Origin: Myxococcales bacterium | GTDB taxonomy: Bacteria; Myxococcota; Myxococcia; Myxococcales; JAKAPL01 | Direction: 5' to 3' | DNA length: 58,097 nucleotides | Assembly: GCA_021783235.1 (NCBI GenBank) | Contig: JAJXUD010000025.1 | Span: forward strand, 1-58,097 | Part shown: one piece after another, positions 7,936 through 18,040 of the stretch | Position numbering within the stretch: position 1 is the first letter of the stretch | Layout: every line of letters starts with the position of its first letter | The notes under the pieces: generated by a model | Databases searched by the model: none | What the model was told of the DNA's origin: nothing | The model's input: only the letters and a program-made list of their open reading frames with translations | Made by a program: the position numbers and the translations under genes

Positions 7936-8376
7936 TCACGCCCAGCGCCGGTGGTCGACCATGAGGCAGCGGTCCTGGACCACCCGGATGCCGTGGCGGG
8001 CCAGGGCCTCGGCGACCTCGTCGTTGCGGATGCCGCTCTGGAACCAGACGGACCGCGGCCGGGCCGCGAGGAGGTCCGCGAGGTGGGCCGGAACGTCCTC
8101 GGAGCGGCGGAAGACGTCGACGATGTCGACGGGGGGCGGGACCGCGGCGACCGAGGCGTAAATGGGCATTCCCAGGATGGTCTCCGAGCCCGGTGGCCGG
8201 ACGGGGACGGGGAGGATCGCGACGCCCGCGCTCGCCAGCGCCGCCGGTACGTAGAAGGCTGGCCGGTCGGCGTTCTTCTCGGGACGGATGCCGAGCACGG
8301 CCACCCGCTTGGCCGAGCGGACGAGCTCTGCGATCCGCGCCTCGTCCACGAGCAGGTTGTCGCGCCAGTCGCCCAT
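7936..8376 (-). CDS. CoA-binding domain protein (YccU-like)
   Basis: 146 residues forming a single Rossmann-like CoA-binding domain. It shows the family pattern of VAVLGIRPEKN near the N-terminus, VPVRPPGSETILGMP in the middle and VWFQSGIRNDEVAE, followed by a Cys in VVQDRCLMVDH. Homologues bind CoA in the cytoplasm, but their reaction is unknown. The ATG at 8376 is preceded by TAACTT six bases upstream and by no Shine-Dalgarno sequence. It faces the helicase gene divergently. Confidence 0.85.
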   Translation of the reverse strand: MGDWRDNLLVDEARIAELVRSAKRVAVLGIRPEKNADRPAFYVPAALASAGVAILPVPVRPPGSETILGMPIYASVAAVPPPVDIVDVFRRSEDVPAHLADLLAARPRSVWFQSGIRNDEVAEALARHGIRVVQDRCLMVDHRRWA

Positions 8377-8518
8377 GGTTTGAAGTTACCGCCGCTTCGG
8401 CCGTCCGTCACGGTCCCCGGGACGGTCTCGGGAGTGGGGCCGGCGCTGCGCACGTTTCATTCGTTGTCCCCGACGGGGGAGGCCAGGTAGACTGAGGGGT
8501 CCCGCGGTTCGAAAGAAA

Positions 8519-11500
8519 ATGATCTTGGTCACCGACAGCGAGCTCACGACGCTCTTCGACGAGCCGACCTTCCGGCGAGGGCGCTCGTACAGCCGAGAGG
8601 GCGCCGTGGCCGACGTCCGCGAGGACGGCGATCGCGTTCGCGCCCGGGTGCAGGGGAGCCGCCCGCGCCCCTACGAGGTCTGGGTGAGGCGCGACGGGAA
8701 CCTGCTCGTCTCGCAGTGCAACTGCCCCGGCTGGGCCGGCGCGAGGCGTCACTGCAAGCACGTCGCGGCGCTGCTCTACACGCTGCACGAGCAGAACCCG
8801 GCGGCGTCCGCGCCGCCGCCCACCGAGCGACTCCCCTCGCCGCTGGTCTGGCTGTCGTCCGAGGCCCCGAAGATCGCGATCCCGCTCTACTATTCGCTCT
8901 CGATCGAGGGCGACGCCGCCTTCATCCGGCAGCTCCGGGTCGACAACGGCATCCCGCCGGATCCGAGCGTGCACGAGGCGCTCCCCACCGAGGATCGGCG
9001 CATCGCCGAGCTGCTCGCGCTCTTCCCGGAGGCCAGCGGCGGCCGGAGGGTCGAGCTCTCGCGCGCGGGCGACGTGGTGGCGGCGCTGCGCGGCAAGGCG
9101 ATCTACGCGGACGATCGGCGGGAGATCCCGCTCGGCTTCTGGCCGGAGCCGCTCGGGCTGCGCATCGCGGTGACGAAGCCCGAGCGCGCGGGCGATCCGT
9201 ACCGGATGCGGGCCTCGCTCTCACCGAAGAGCGGCGAGCGGACCGTGGCGCTCGCCAAGGTCCGGATCCTCGGGGGGACCGCCCGCTTCGCGCTCGCGGA
9301 CGACGTGCTCTACCCGCTCGATCCGAGGCTCACCGACGCGGCGCTCGGGCGGGTGCGGGCCGCGCCGGACGTCGAGTGCCGCGCCGCGGAGCTCGCGCGC
9401 GCCTTCGGCGAATGGCTGCCGCGGCTCTCGGAGGCGACCGGCGCGCAGGCGCCTTCCCCCGCCGAGCTGCTCGCCACCGTGGGCGGAATACCCGAGATCG
9501 ACCTCGTCTGCGAAGGCGATCTGGGCCACGCGACGGTGCGGATCGAGGCTCGCTACGGCGAGGGGATCGCGGTCGAGATTGTCCCCGGCGTCGCCTCGCC
9601 GCCGAGCGAGGTCCGGATCGGCGTCAGCGGGGAGCCGTTCGTGCTGCTGCGCGACGCCGAGCTCGAGCGCGAGGCCTGGCAGCGGCTCGAGGAGGCGGGG
9701 CTCGTCTGGGAGGATGGCGCCTTCCGCGCCGAGGGAGAGACCGCGCTTCGCTTCTGGTCGAACGGGATCGGGCGGCTGCCGTCGGGCTGGCGTCGCCGGC
9801 TTCCCCCGGGACTCGTCGGGCTCCGCGTGCGCCACGAGCCGGTGACCGCGAGCCTGCGCGTCGGCTTCGGCGCGAAGGGCTGGTTCGAGGTGGACCTGCG
9901 GCTCGGCCACCCCGAGGCCGAGGTCGACGTCGACGTGCTCAGGGCGGCGCTCGCGGATGGCCTCTCGCACGTCACGCTGAAGGACGGGTCGGTCGCCCCG
10001 ATCGACCGGGCCGCGGTCGGGCCGGTGCTGGCCGCGCTCGACGACTCCGACGGGCTGCTCGCCCCCGGGCGGACGGAGCTGCCCCCCTGGCTCGCCGGGG
10101 TGCTGGGCGCGCTCGTGGCGGCGGTGGGCGCGGGGGCGAAGCTCGAGCCCGAGGCCGCGGCGCTCCTGCAGGCGCTCGAGGGGCAGGCGCTCCCGAAGCT
10201 CGAGCCACCGGCGGGACTGGCGGGGAAGCTGCGCCCCTACCAGGCGGCCGGCTACTCCTGGCTCGCCTTCCTGAAGGAGCGGGGGCTCGGCGCCCTGCTC
10301 GCCGACGAGATGGGCCTCGGCAAGACCATCCAGGCGCTCGCCTACCTGCTCCTCGCGAAGGAGAGGGGCGAGACGGCGCCCGCCCTGGTGGTGACGCCGA
10401 CCTCGGTCCTGCCGAACTGGCTGCGCGAGGCGGAGCGGTTCACCCCCTCGCTGCGCGCCATCGCCTTCTCGGGCGGCAAGCGAAAGCTGCCCGCGGCGGG
10501 CGAAGCGGACCTGGTCGTCACGTCTTACGCCCTCCTGCGCCGAGACGCCGAGCAGCTCGCTGGCGTCGACTGGTCGGCGGTGATCCTCGACGAGGCGCAG
10601 CACGTGAAGAACCCGTCGTCGGCCACCGCGCAGGCGGCCTGGGCGCTGCCGGGGAAGTTCCGGGTGGTGCTCACGGGGACGCCCGTGGAGAACCGGCCGC
10701 TCGATCTCTGGTCGCTCTTCCGCTTCCTCGTTCCGGGGCTGCTCGGGGGGCAGGAAGATTTCCGGCGCCGCTACGAGGGGCCCGTCGGCGAGGCGGCGCT
10801 CGCCGCGCAGCGCCGTCTCGCGCTGCGCATCCGCCCCTTCCTGAAACGACGCCTCAAGCGGGACGTGCTGAGCGAGCTGCCGGAGAAGCAGGAGGCGGAG
10901 GTCGTCTGCGACCTGACCGAGCCGCAGCGCAAGATCTACCGGCAGGTCCTCGACGAGGTCCGGCGCGAGGTCTTCGGCGCCATCGAGGAGCGCGGCGTGG
11001 CCCGCTCGCAGGTGAACATCCTCGCGGGGCTCCTCCGGCTCCGGCAGGTCGCTTGCGATCCGCGGCTCCTCAAGGTGGAGCGGGAGACCTCGGCCGAGGA
11101 CTCGGCGAAGCTTCAGCTCTGGCGCGAGCTCCTCGACGAGGCGCTCGACGGCGGCCACCGCGTCATCTGCTTCAGCCAGTTCGTCGAGATGCTCTCGCTC
11201 ATGCGGCGCGAGCTCGACGGGGCGAAGATTCCCTACGAATACCTCGACGGCCGCACGCGCGACCGGCAGGCGATCATCGATCGCTTCAACGGGGTCGAGG
11301 GCAAGCCGTCGGCCGACGTCTTCCTCATCAGCCTGCGCGCCGGCGGCACCGGCGTGAACCTCGCCACGGCGGACACGGTGCTGCTCTACGACCCCTGGTG
11401 GAACCCGGCGGTCGAGGATCAGGCCGTCGATCGGGTCCATCGAATCGGCCAGTCGCGCGAGGTGTCGGTCTACCGGCTCGTCGCGCGCGGCACGGTGGAA

Positions 11501-11620
11501 GAGAAGATCCTCGAGCTCAAGCAGAAGAAGCGCGACGTCTCGGGCCGGCTCCTCTCCGGTGAAGGCGGCGGCGCCGCCTTCACGGCGGAGGAGGTGGAAG
11601 AGCTGTTGCGGGTGGGCTGA
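8519..11620 (+). CDS. SNF2-family DEAD/DEAH helicase with N-terminal SWIM zinc finger
   Basis: 1033 residues. A SWIM zinc finger (CNCPGW...RHCKH) lies at about residues 66-82. A long middle region of unassigned beta-rich sequence follows. The SNF2 ATPase starts near residue 565: motif I DEMGLGKT, motif II DEAQH, motif III region LTGTPVENR. The C-terminal helicase half has LISLRAGGTGVNLATA and motif VI QAVDRVHRIGQ. These enzymes move along double-stranded DNA and remodel protein-DNA complexes, and bacterial members resemble HepA/RapA relatives. Length and domain order match the usual bacterial SWIM-SNF2 proteins. It stands alone between divergent and convergent neighbours. Confidence 0.92.
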   Translation: MILVTDSELTTLFDEPTFRRGRSYSREGAVADVREDGDRVRARVQGSRPRPYEVWVRRDGNLLVSQCNCPGWAGARRHCKHVAALLYTLHEQNPAASAPPPTERLPSPLVWLSSEAPKIAIPLYYSLSIEGDAAFIRQLRVDNGIPPDPSVHEALPTEDRRIAELLALFPEASGGRRVELSRAGDVVAALRGKAIYADDRREIPLGFWPEPLGLRIAVTKPERAGDPYRMRASLSPKSGERTVALAKVRILGGTARFALADDVLYPLDPRLTDAALGRVRAAPDVECRAAELARAFGEWLPRLSEATGAQAPSPAELLATVGGIPEIDLVCEGDLGHATVRIEARYGEGIAVEIVPGVASPPSEVRIGVSGEPFVLLRDAELEREAWQRLEEAGLVWEDGAFRAEGETALRFWSNGIGRLPSGWRRRLPPGLVGLRVRHEPVTASLRVGFGAKGWFEVDLRLGHPEAEVDVDVLRAALADGLSHVTLKDGSVAPIDRAAVGPVLAALDDSDGLLAPGRTELPPWLAGVLGALVAAVGAGAKLEPEAAALLQALEGQALPKLEPPAGLAGKLRPYQAAGYSWLAFLKERGLGALLADEMGLGKTIQALAYLLLAKERGETAPALVVTPTSVLPNWLREAERFTPSLRAIAFSGGKRKLPAAGEADLVVTSYALLRRDAEQLAGVDWSAVILDEAQHVKNPSSATAQAAWALPGKFRVVLTGTPVENRPLDLWSLFRFLVPGLLGGQEDFRRRYEGPVGEAALAAQRRLALRIRPFLKRRLKRDVLSELPEKQEAEVVCDLTEPQRKIYRQVLDEVRREVFGAIEERGVARSQVNILAGLLRLRQVACDPRLLKVERETSAEDSAKLQLWRELLDEALDGGHRVICFSQFVEMLSLMRRELDGAKIPYEYLDGRTRDRQAIIDRFNGVEGKPSADVFLISLRAGGTGVNLATADTVLLYDPWWNPAVEDQAVDRVHRIGQSREVSVYRLVARGTVEEKILELKQKKRDVSGRLLSGEGGGAAFTAEEVEELLRVG

Positions 11621-11689
11621 GCTCCCGCCGACGGCCTGGCTCTGGGTGGGGCTCGCCGTGAGCGGGGGGGCTGGGCAGCAGCCTCGCGA

Positions 11690-12589
11690 TCAGGGCACGT
11701 ACACCGGTGGCGGGCTCACGTAGACGCCGACGCCGTAGCCCGGGGCGACGTAGCCGGGGTAATAGCCCGGGTAGTAGCCCGGCGCGTAGGTCGGCGCGTA
11801 GGTCGGCTGGGCCGGCGCCGGGGCCGAGGCCCCGTTCGTCTGGGCGCAGGCGGCATCGCAGCGCGTCTCTTCCGTGGTGCAGGCGTTGTTGACGTCGACG
11901 ACGGCGTTTGCGCGGCACTGGCTCGCCCTCGACAGGCAGGCGCTCTGGCAGGCGGCGATCGAGCCTGCCGCCTGCTGCGTCTGCGCCGCCGCGCGCTGCT
12001 CGTCCGCCCGGGCCTCCTGGACGATCGCGGGCGAGACGCCGGCGAGGTCGCGGCCGGGCGCCGCGCTGGTCTGGTCGATCCGCTCGACCAGGGCGACGGC
12101 CGCGCCCCGGTCGGAGGCGACGTCGAGGGCCCGGCGCCAGGCGGAGACGGCGCCTGGGGCGTCGCCCATCTGCCGGCGGAAGTCCCCGCAGAGCATGCCG
12201 GCGATGGTGAGGCGCGGCTGGGCTTCGAAGGCGGGACAGGTCGTCGCGGCGCCGGTCGAGGGGGCGAGGCCGCCGAGCGCCACCCAGGCCTGGACCTCCT
12301 TCCAGACGGCTGGGTCCGAGGGGGCGCCGCGGGCGGCCTCGAGGACGTCCTTCTGGCCCTGCAGGCGGACGGCATTGGGGTCGATCCGGAGCCGCTCGCA
12401 GCGGCCGGCGTCGTGGGTCAGCGCCCAGTAGGCGAGGGTGGCCCGCTGCCGCGCGGCCTGCGGCGAGGGATCCTTCATCAGCGACTGCATCCGCGCGAGC
12501 CACTGTTGATCGTCGGGAGTCGCCTGGGCGCGCGCGGCCACCGGGAGCAGGAGCGTGGCGCCGACGGCGGCGAGAAGGAGCGAACGCAT
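11690..12589 (-). CDS. Secreted protein with Cys-rich segment and Tyr/Pro/Gly-rich tail, unknown function
   Basis: 300-codon frame from an ATG at 12589 with GAGG upstream. A clear signal peptide ends at AARA-QA. The body (about 25-210) is helical and may contain TPR-like pairs. A segment of six regularly spaced cysteines follows (CQSACLSRASQC, then CTTEETRCDAAC). The tail is dominated by YAPTYAP and PGYYPGYYPGY repeats. Such tails are seen in myxobacterial envelope proteins. I do not recognise a family, and no neighbour suggests a role. It is divergent from the Rsm22-like gene. Confidence 0.7.
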   Translation of the reverse strand: MRSLLLAAVGATLLLPVAARAQATPDDQQWLARMQSLMKDPSPQAARQRATLAYWALTHDAGRCERLRIDPNAVRLQGQKDVLEAARGAPSDPAVWKEVQAWVALGGLAPSTGAATTCPAFEAQPRLTIAGMLCGDFRRQMGDAPGAVSAWRRALDVASDRGAAVALVERIDQTSAAPGRDLAGVSPAIVQEARADEQRAAAQTQQAAGSIAACQSACLSRASQCRANAVVDVNNACTTEETRCDAACAQTNGASAPAPAQPTYAPTYAPGYYPGYYPGYVAPGYGVGVYVSPPPVYVP

Positions 12590-12680
12590 GGCGACCTCGA
12601 GGTGTCGGCGGGCGGACGTCCCGGTGGACGTCACCCCCCGGGACGTGGCTTCTATTCGATCGCAGCGGCGTTGCAAAGCC

Positions 12681-13813
12681 ATGACCCCACTCGACCCCTG
12701 GATCCCGCGGCTCCTCGACGTCTGGCGCTCGGCGCGGCGGCGCGGTCCCGGTCGCCCCGGCGGGCCGCGCGATCGCCTCGCCTCGGACGAGCTGAAGACG
12801 GTCGGCGCGGGCGTGCGACGCCTGTCGCTCGGGTTGACGCGCGAACGATCGCTCGCCGGGGAGCGCTACTTCGACGACCCGGGCCTGCTCGGGGCCTACC
12901 TCCTCTTCTATTGGCCGATCTCCTTCGCCCAGGTGACGAGCCTGCTCGCGGAGCTGCCGTCGCGGCCCCGCGAGCTGCTCGACCTGGGCGGCGGGCCCGG
13001 GCCGGCGGCCTTCGCCGCGCTCGGCGCGGGGGCGGAGCGGGCGCTCGTCGCGGACCGCAGCGAGGGGGCGCTTCGGATCGCGAAGGCGCTCGCGCGCGAG
13101 GCTCGCTCGAACGTCACGGTGCTCCACTGGAGCGGCGGCGCGCCGCCGGAGGGGCGTCACGACCTCTTGGTCGCCCAGCACGTCCTGAACGAGCTCTGGG
13201 GCGGGGCGCCCGACCGGATTGCCCGCCGCGCCGCGCTCGCGCGTTCGCTCCTCGAGCGGGTCCGGCCCGGGGGGACGCTGCTGCTCGTCGACCCGGCGCT
13301 GCGCGAGACCTCGCGCGAGCTGCTCGAGCTGCGCGACGCCCTCGTCGCAGAGGGGGTCGCCGTTCGGGCCCCCTGCCTCTTCCGGGGGCCTTGCCCCGCG
13401 CTCTCGCGCCCCACCGACTGGTGCCACGCCGAGCGGCCCTGGGAGCCGCCGCGGCTCGTCGCGGAGATCGCGCGGGAGGCGGGGCTGCACAAGGAGGCGC
13501 TCAAGATGAGCTACCTCGCCCTCGCGCCGCCCGGTGAGGGCTGGGAGCGGGCGCCGGAGGGGACGGTCTTCCGCATCGTCTCCGAGCCGCTCGCGGGGAA
13601 GGGGCGGCGCCGCTACATCGGCTGCGGTCCGGACGGCCGGATGGGGCTCGCGCTGCAGGACAAGCACGTGGGCGAGGAGAATCGCGTCTTCGGCGAGCTC
13701 GCGCGGGGGGACGTCGTCCGCGTGACGGGCGGCGAGCCGAAGGGCGACGGGATCGGCCTCGGACCCGACGTGCGGGTGAGCCGGTTGGCCCGCGCCGGCG
13801 AGCGGCTCGGACG

Positions 13814-13817
<4 letters not shown>
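12681..13817 (+). CDS. Rsm22-like small-ribosomal-subunit methyltransferase family protein
   Basis: 378 residues. A SAM-binding motif (LLDLGGGPGPAAF) lies near residue 100. The hallmark CP...RPTDWCH is in the second half, with further cysteines (CLFRGPCP) of the kind that bind an Fe-S cluster in Rsm22 relatives. The family is linked to mitochondrial and bacterial small ribosomal subunits, and its bacterial substrate is not settled. The ATG at 12681 is preferred because upstream in-frame residues look non-coding and homology begins there. It ends 33 bases before serS, so two translation-related genes sit together. Confidence 0.82.
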
Positions 13818-15131
<1,314 letters not shown>

Positions 15132-15217
15132 GGCCCGCCCGCGCGGTTGCCGTTGACTCGCCCCGGCACTAGCGATAGCAACGGCGTTCCTCGCGGTCGC
15201 AAGGCCGTCAGGCGCTT

Positions 15218-15302
15218 GGAGGAGTGGCCGAGCGGTTTAAGGCGGCGGTCTTGAAAACCGTTGGACGGAAACGTCCCGCAGGTTCGAATCCTGCCTCCTC
15301 CG
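15218..15302 (+). tRNA. tRNA-Ser (UGA)
   Basis: An 85-base cloverleaf: 7-bp acceptor stem GGAGGAG/CTCCTCC, anticodon TGA at 15252-15254 in loop CTTGAAA, long variable arm as in class II tRNAs, and T arm GCAGG-TTCGAAT-CCTGC. The discriminator is G15302. The 3' CCA is not encoded, as CCG follows. Confidence 0.95.
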
Positions 15303-15439
15303 CCGCTCGGAAAAATGAGAATAGAAGGAAGCGCTCCGCAAGGAGAAAGCGCGAGCCGGGCTTCGCCCGGCGAGCGCGCGGGGCGCGGGGGCATCGGAGG
15401 ACGGCCGCAGGCCGCCCGCACGGGCCCCCGACCTCCAAA

Positions 15440-15529
15440 GGAGAGGTGGCCGAGCGGCCGAAGGCACTCGCCTGCTAAGCGAGTATGGGGCCAAAAGCTC
15501 CATCCAGGGTTCGAATCCCTGCCTCTCCG
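15440..15529 (+). tRNA. tRNA-Ser (GCU)
   Basis: A 90-base cloverleaf: acceptor GGAGAGG/CCTCTCC, anticodon GCT at 15474-15476 between stems CTCGC and GCGAG, long variable arm, and T arm CAGGG-TTCGAAT-CCCTG. Discriminator G15529, no encoded CCA. The 137-base gap from the previous tRNA holds a hairpin (GCCGGGC/GCCCGGC near 15356-15372) but no gene. Confidence 0.95.
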
Positions 15530-15599
15530 CCGCAGTTGCAGAAACGCAGTTGAAGGCCGACGAGACGGAGCGACTGGTTCTGTTTCGACGGCCGACATT

Positions 15600-15676
15600 G
15601 CGCCCATAGCTCAGTTGGATAGAGCGTCGGACTACGAATCCGAAGGCCGGAGGTTCAAATCCTCCTGGGCGCGCCA
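15600..15676 (+). tRNA. tRNA-Arg (ACG)
   Basis: A 77-base cloverleaf including the encoded CCA (15674-15676): acceptor GCGCCCA/TGGGCGC, anticodon ACG at 15634-15636 between TCGGA and TCCGA, and T arm GGAGG-TTCAAAT-CCTCC. The encoded CCA contrasts with the two serine tRNAs before it. The A34 is normally edited to inosine by TadA. Confidence 0.95.
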
Positions 15677-15762
15677 GGGAGCGAACGCGAGGTGCCGGAG
15701 CGGCGCCCGCGCGGGGAAGCGCGGCTGCCGCTGCCCTCGGCGGCGACGGGCTGGCAGGTCGA

Positions 15763-15776
15763 TTGATCGCGATCAA
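15763..15776 (+). promoter_or_regulatory. Perfect FNR-type box before the benzoyl-CoA operon
   Basis: TTGATCGCGATCAA matches the FNR consensus TTGAT-N4-ATCAA at every defined base. It sits inside a 16-bp perfect palindrome (15762-15777). Its centre lies 41.5-42 bases before the predicted start of transcription at the had ATG, the usual class II activator position. FNR/CRP-family regulators (AadR, AcpR) are known to activate anaerobic benzoate genes in other bacteria. The regulator gene is not in this window. Confidence 0.8.
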
Positions 15777-15798
15777 TGCGATGCTCGACGGGCCGGTG

Positions 15799-15804
15799 TA
15801 GGCT
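15799..15804 (+). promoter_or_regulatory. Putative -10 element of the had-bcr operon
   Basis: TAGGCT keeps the first, second and sixth bases of the -10 consensus and lies 7 bases before the had ATG. No good -35 box is present, as expected for a class II FNR-activated promoter. It resembles the hsp20 -10 box TAGGTT. It predicts a leaderless transcript. Confidence 0.55.
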
Positions 15805-15811
15805 CGGCCAG

Positions 15812-16897
15812 ATGAGCTATCTCGTCCAGGGCTGGAAGGCGGTGGGTCCGGGGCGGCTCGAGTCGTTCGAGCGCCCGGCGACGTCGCCGGGGCGAGGCCG
15901 CGCGTTGGTGGAGGTCGCCGGCTGCGGCGTCTGCCACACCGATCTCGGCTACCTCTACGACGGCGTCCCGACGAAGCATCCGTTTCCGCTGGTGCTCGGC
16001 CACGAGATTGCCGGCGTGGTGGTCGAGGCCGGCGAGGGCGGCTCCGCCTGGCTCGGTCGCCGGGTCCTCGTGCCGGCAGTCTCGCCGTGCGGCGTCTGCC
16101 GCTGGTGCAAGGCGGGGCGCGCGACCTCGTGCCGCGCCTCGAAGATGCCGGGCAACGACGACGACGGCGGCTTCGCCTCGCATGTCGAGGTCCCGGCCGA
16201 CACCCTCTGTGCGATCGATCCCCCGGGCGGCTCCGGCGGCGGGCCGATCGGCGCCGCGGGGCTCGAGCTCTGGGAGCTCTCGGTGGTCGCCGACGCGGTC
16301 ACGACGCCGCTGCAGGCGATTCGCCGCGCCCAGGTAGGGCCGGGCGACCTCGCCGTCGTGGTCGGCGCGGGCGGTGTCGGGATCTACGCCGTGCAGATCG
16401 CGCGGGCGATGGGCGCGGTGGTGGTCGCGATCGACGTCTCGGACGCGAAGCTCGAGCGGGCGCTCGGTCACGGTGCCTTCTCGGCGCTCTCGGCGAAGCT
16501 CGGGCCCAAGGAGCTCAAGACGGCGCTGCGGCGGGTCTGCTCGGAGACCGGGGCCGCCGGGGACGGCTGGCGGATCCTCGAGACGAGCGGCTCGGTCGCG
16601 GGGCAGGAGCTCGCCTGGTCGCTCCTCACCACCGGCGGCTCGATCTCGGTGGTGGGGTACACCCCTTCGGCCTCGTCGCTGCGCCTCTCGAACCTGATGG
16701 CCTTCGATGCGACCGCCTACGGGAACTGGGGCTGCGCGCCCTCGCTCTACCCGGAGGCGCTCGACCTCGTGGCGCAGGGGACCGTGAAGGTCCGTGGGCT
16801 CGTGCGGCGCGAGCCGATGGGAGAAGCGCCACGTGTGCTCGACGCCGTGCACCGCGGCGAGGTGTCCGAGCGCGTCGTGCTCGTTCCCGGAGCCTGA
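15812..16897 (+). CDS. had: 6-hydroxycyclohex-1-ene-1-carbonyl-CoA dehydrogenase
   Basis: 361 residues, medium-chain zinc alcohol dehydrogenase. The catalytic zinc site is seen in GCGVCHTD and GHEIAGVV. The structural zinc cysteines are in CGVCRWCKAGRATSC. The NAD-binding motif is VVGAGGVGIYAVQIARAMG. The enzyme oxidises the 6-hydroxy intermediate to the 6-oxo ring in benzoyl-CoA degradation. This assignment rests on the family plus the directly following oah, dch and bcr genes. It is the first gene of the operon. The ATG at 15812 is chosen because the FNR-type promoter ends just before it and homology begins there. Confidence 0.92.
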   Translation: MSYLVQGWKAVGPGRLESFERPATSPGRGRALVEVAGCGVCHTDLGYLYDGVPTKHPFPLVLGHEIAGVVVEAGEGGSAWLGRRVLVPAVSPCGVCRWCKAGRATSCRASKMPGNDDDGGFASHVEVPADTLCAIDPPGGSGGGPIGAAGLELWELSVVADAVTTPLQAIRRAQVGPGDLAVVVGAGGVGIYAVQIARAMGAVVVAIDVSDAKLERALGHGAFSALSAKLGPKELKTALRRVCSETGAAGDGWRILETSGSVAGQELAWSLLTTGGSISVVGYTPSASSLRLSNLMAFDATAYGNWGCAPSLYPEALDLVAQGTVKVRGLVRREPMGEAPRVLDAVHRGEVSERVVLVPGA

Positions 16898-16921
16898 ACC
16901 CGCCTCCAGCAGGAGTTGCCC

Positions 16922-18040
16922 GTGCCACTGAATGATCACAATCTGGTTCGCGCCGACCTCGCCTTCGAGCAGATCGGCTACGAGGAGCGGCCCGCCCGCC
17001 GTCCCGACGGCTCGGAGGCCGAGGGGCTCCATCACGTCTGGATCACGCTGCGCAACGAGAAGGAGATGAACGCCTATACGACGGCCGCCCTGCGCGAGCT
17101 GATCCTGGCGTTCCGGCGCGCCTCGAACGACCGCGCGGCGGTCTGCGTGGTGCTCACGGGAGCGGGCACGCGGGCCTTCTGCGCGGGTGGCAACACGCGG
17201 GAGTACGCCGAGGTCTACGCGGGGCGGCCGCAGGAGTATCGCCAGTACCTGCGCCTCTTCAACGACCTCGTGACGGGGATCCTCACCTGCGACAAGCCGG
17301 TGATCTGCCGCGTCAACGGGCTGCGCGTCGGCGGCGGGCAGGAGATCGGCATGGCCTGCGACTTCTCGGTCGCGCAGGACCTCGCCCGCTTCGGGCAGGC
17401 CGGCCCGAAGCACGGCAGCGCGCCGGACGGCGGCTCGACGGACTTCCTCCACCTCTTCGTGGGCATCGAGCGGGCGATGGAGTCGTGCGTGACCTGCGAG
17501 CCGTGGAGCTCCTACAAGGCCGCGCGGCTCGGGCTCTTGACCGAGGTCGTGCCGGCGCTGCGAGTCGACGGCAAGCTGATTCCGAACCCGCTCGTCGTCA
17601 CGGATCGCTGGGTCGACGAGACGGGGCGGGTCGTCCACGGCGAGCCGCGCGAAGGCGAGGCGCTCGCCGCCGGCAAGGCGCTGCTCGAGCGTGGCGAGAT
17701 CGACCTCGCCCCGCTCGACGCTGCCGTCGAGCGGCTCTGCGCCAAGATCCTGATGACCTTTCCGGAGTGCTCCATCAAGACCGTCGAGTCCCTCCGCAAG
17801 AAGAAGCTCGAGCACTGGGATCGCAACCACGAGAGCAGCCGGGCGTGGCTCTCGATGAACATGCTGACCGAGGGGCGCGCGGGCTTCACCGCGTTCCAGA
17901 GTGGCGGCAAGTCCCGGGAGATCGACTTCGTCTTGCTGCGGCAGCGGCTCGCGGCCGGCAAGGTCTGGGACGAGGAGATGTTCGCGGCGATCGCGCCTCG
18001 GTCCGCGGAAGGCGGCAAGGCCGGGGGCAAGCGAGGATGA
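16922..18040 (+). CDS. oah: 6-oxocyclohex-1-ene-1-carbonyl-CoA hydrolase (ring opening)
   Basis: 372 residues, an enlarged crotonase-fold protein. It has the oxyanion-hole segments AFCAGGNTREY and RVNGLRVGGGQEIGMACD, and the GPKHGSAPDGGSTDFL stretch. The length (about 375) and the tail fit Oah, which adds water and hydrolytically cleaves the ring to give 3-hydroxypimelyl-CoA. I chose the GTG at 16922 over the TTG at 16916 because AGGAG (16911-16915) is six bases upstream of the GTG but directly abuts the TTG. Its stop codon overlaps the dch start (ATGA). Confidence 0.92.
   Translation: MPLNDHNLVRADLAFEQIGYEERPARRPDGSEAEGLHHVWITLRNEKEMNAYTTAALRELILAFRRASNDRAAVCVVLTGAGTRAFCAGGNTREYAEVYAGRPQEYRQYLRLFNDLVTGILTCDKPVICRVNGLRVGGGQEIGMACDFSVAQDLARFGQAGPKHGSAPDGGSTDFLHLFVGIERAMESCVTCEPWSSYKAARLGLLTEVVPALRVDGKLIPNPLVVTDRWVDETGRVVHGEPREGEALAAGKALLERGEIDLAPLDAAVERLCAKILMTFPECSIKTVESLRKKKLEHWDRNHESSRAWLSMNMLTEGRAGFTAFQSGGKSREIDFVLLRQRLAAGKVWDEEMFAAIAPRSAEGGKAGGKRG

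Noticed and set aside
15340-15440. Hairpin-rich segment between the two tRNA-Ser genes as a possible small RNA
   Set aside because: It has a single 7-bp stem and high GC but no promoter or terminator; processing spacer between tRNAs is the simpler reading.
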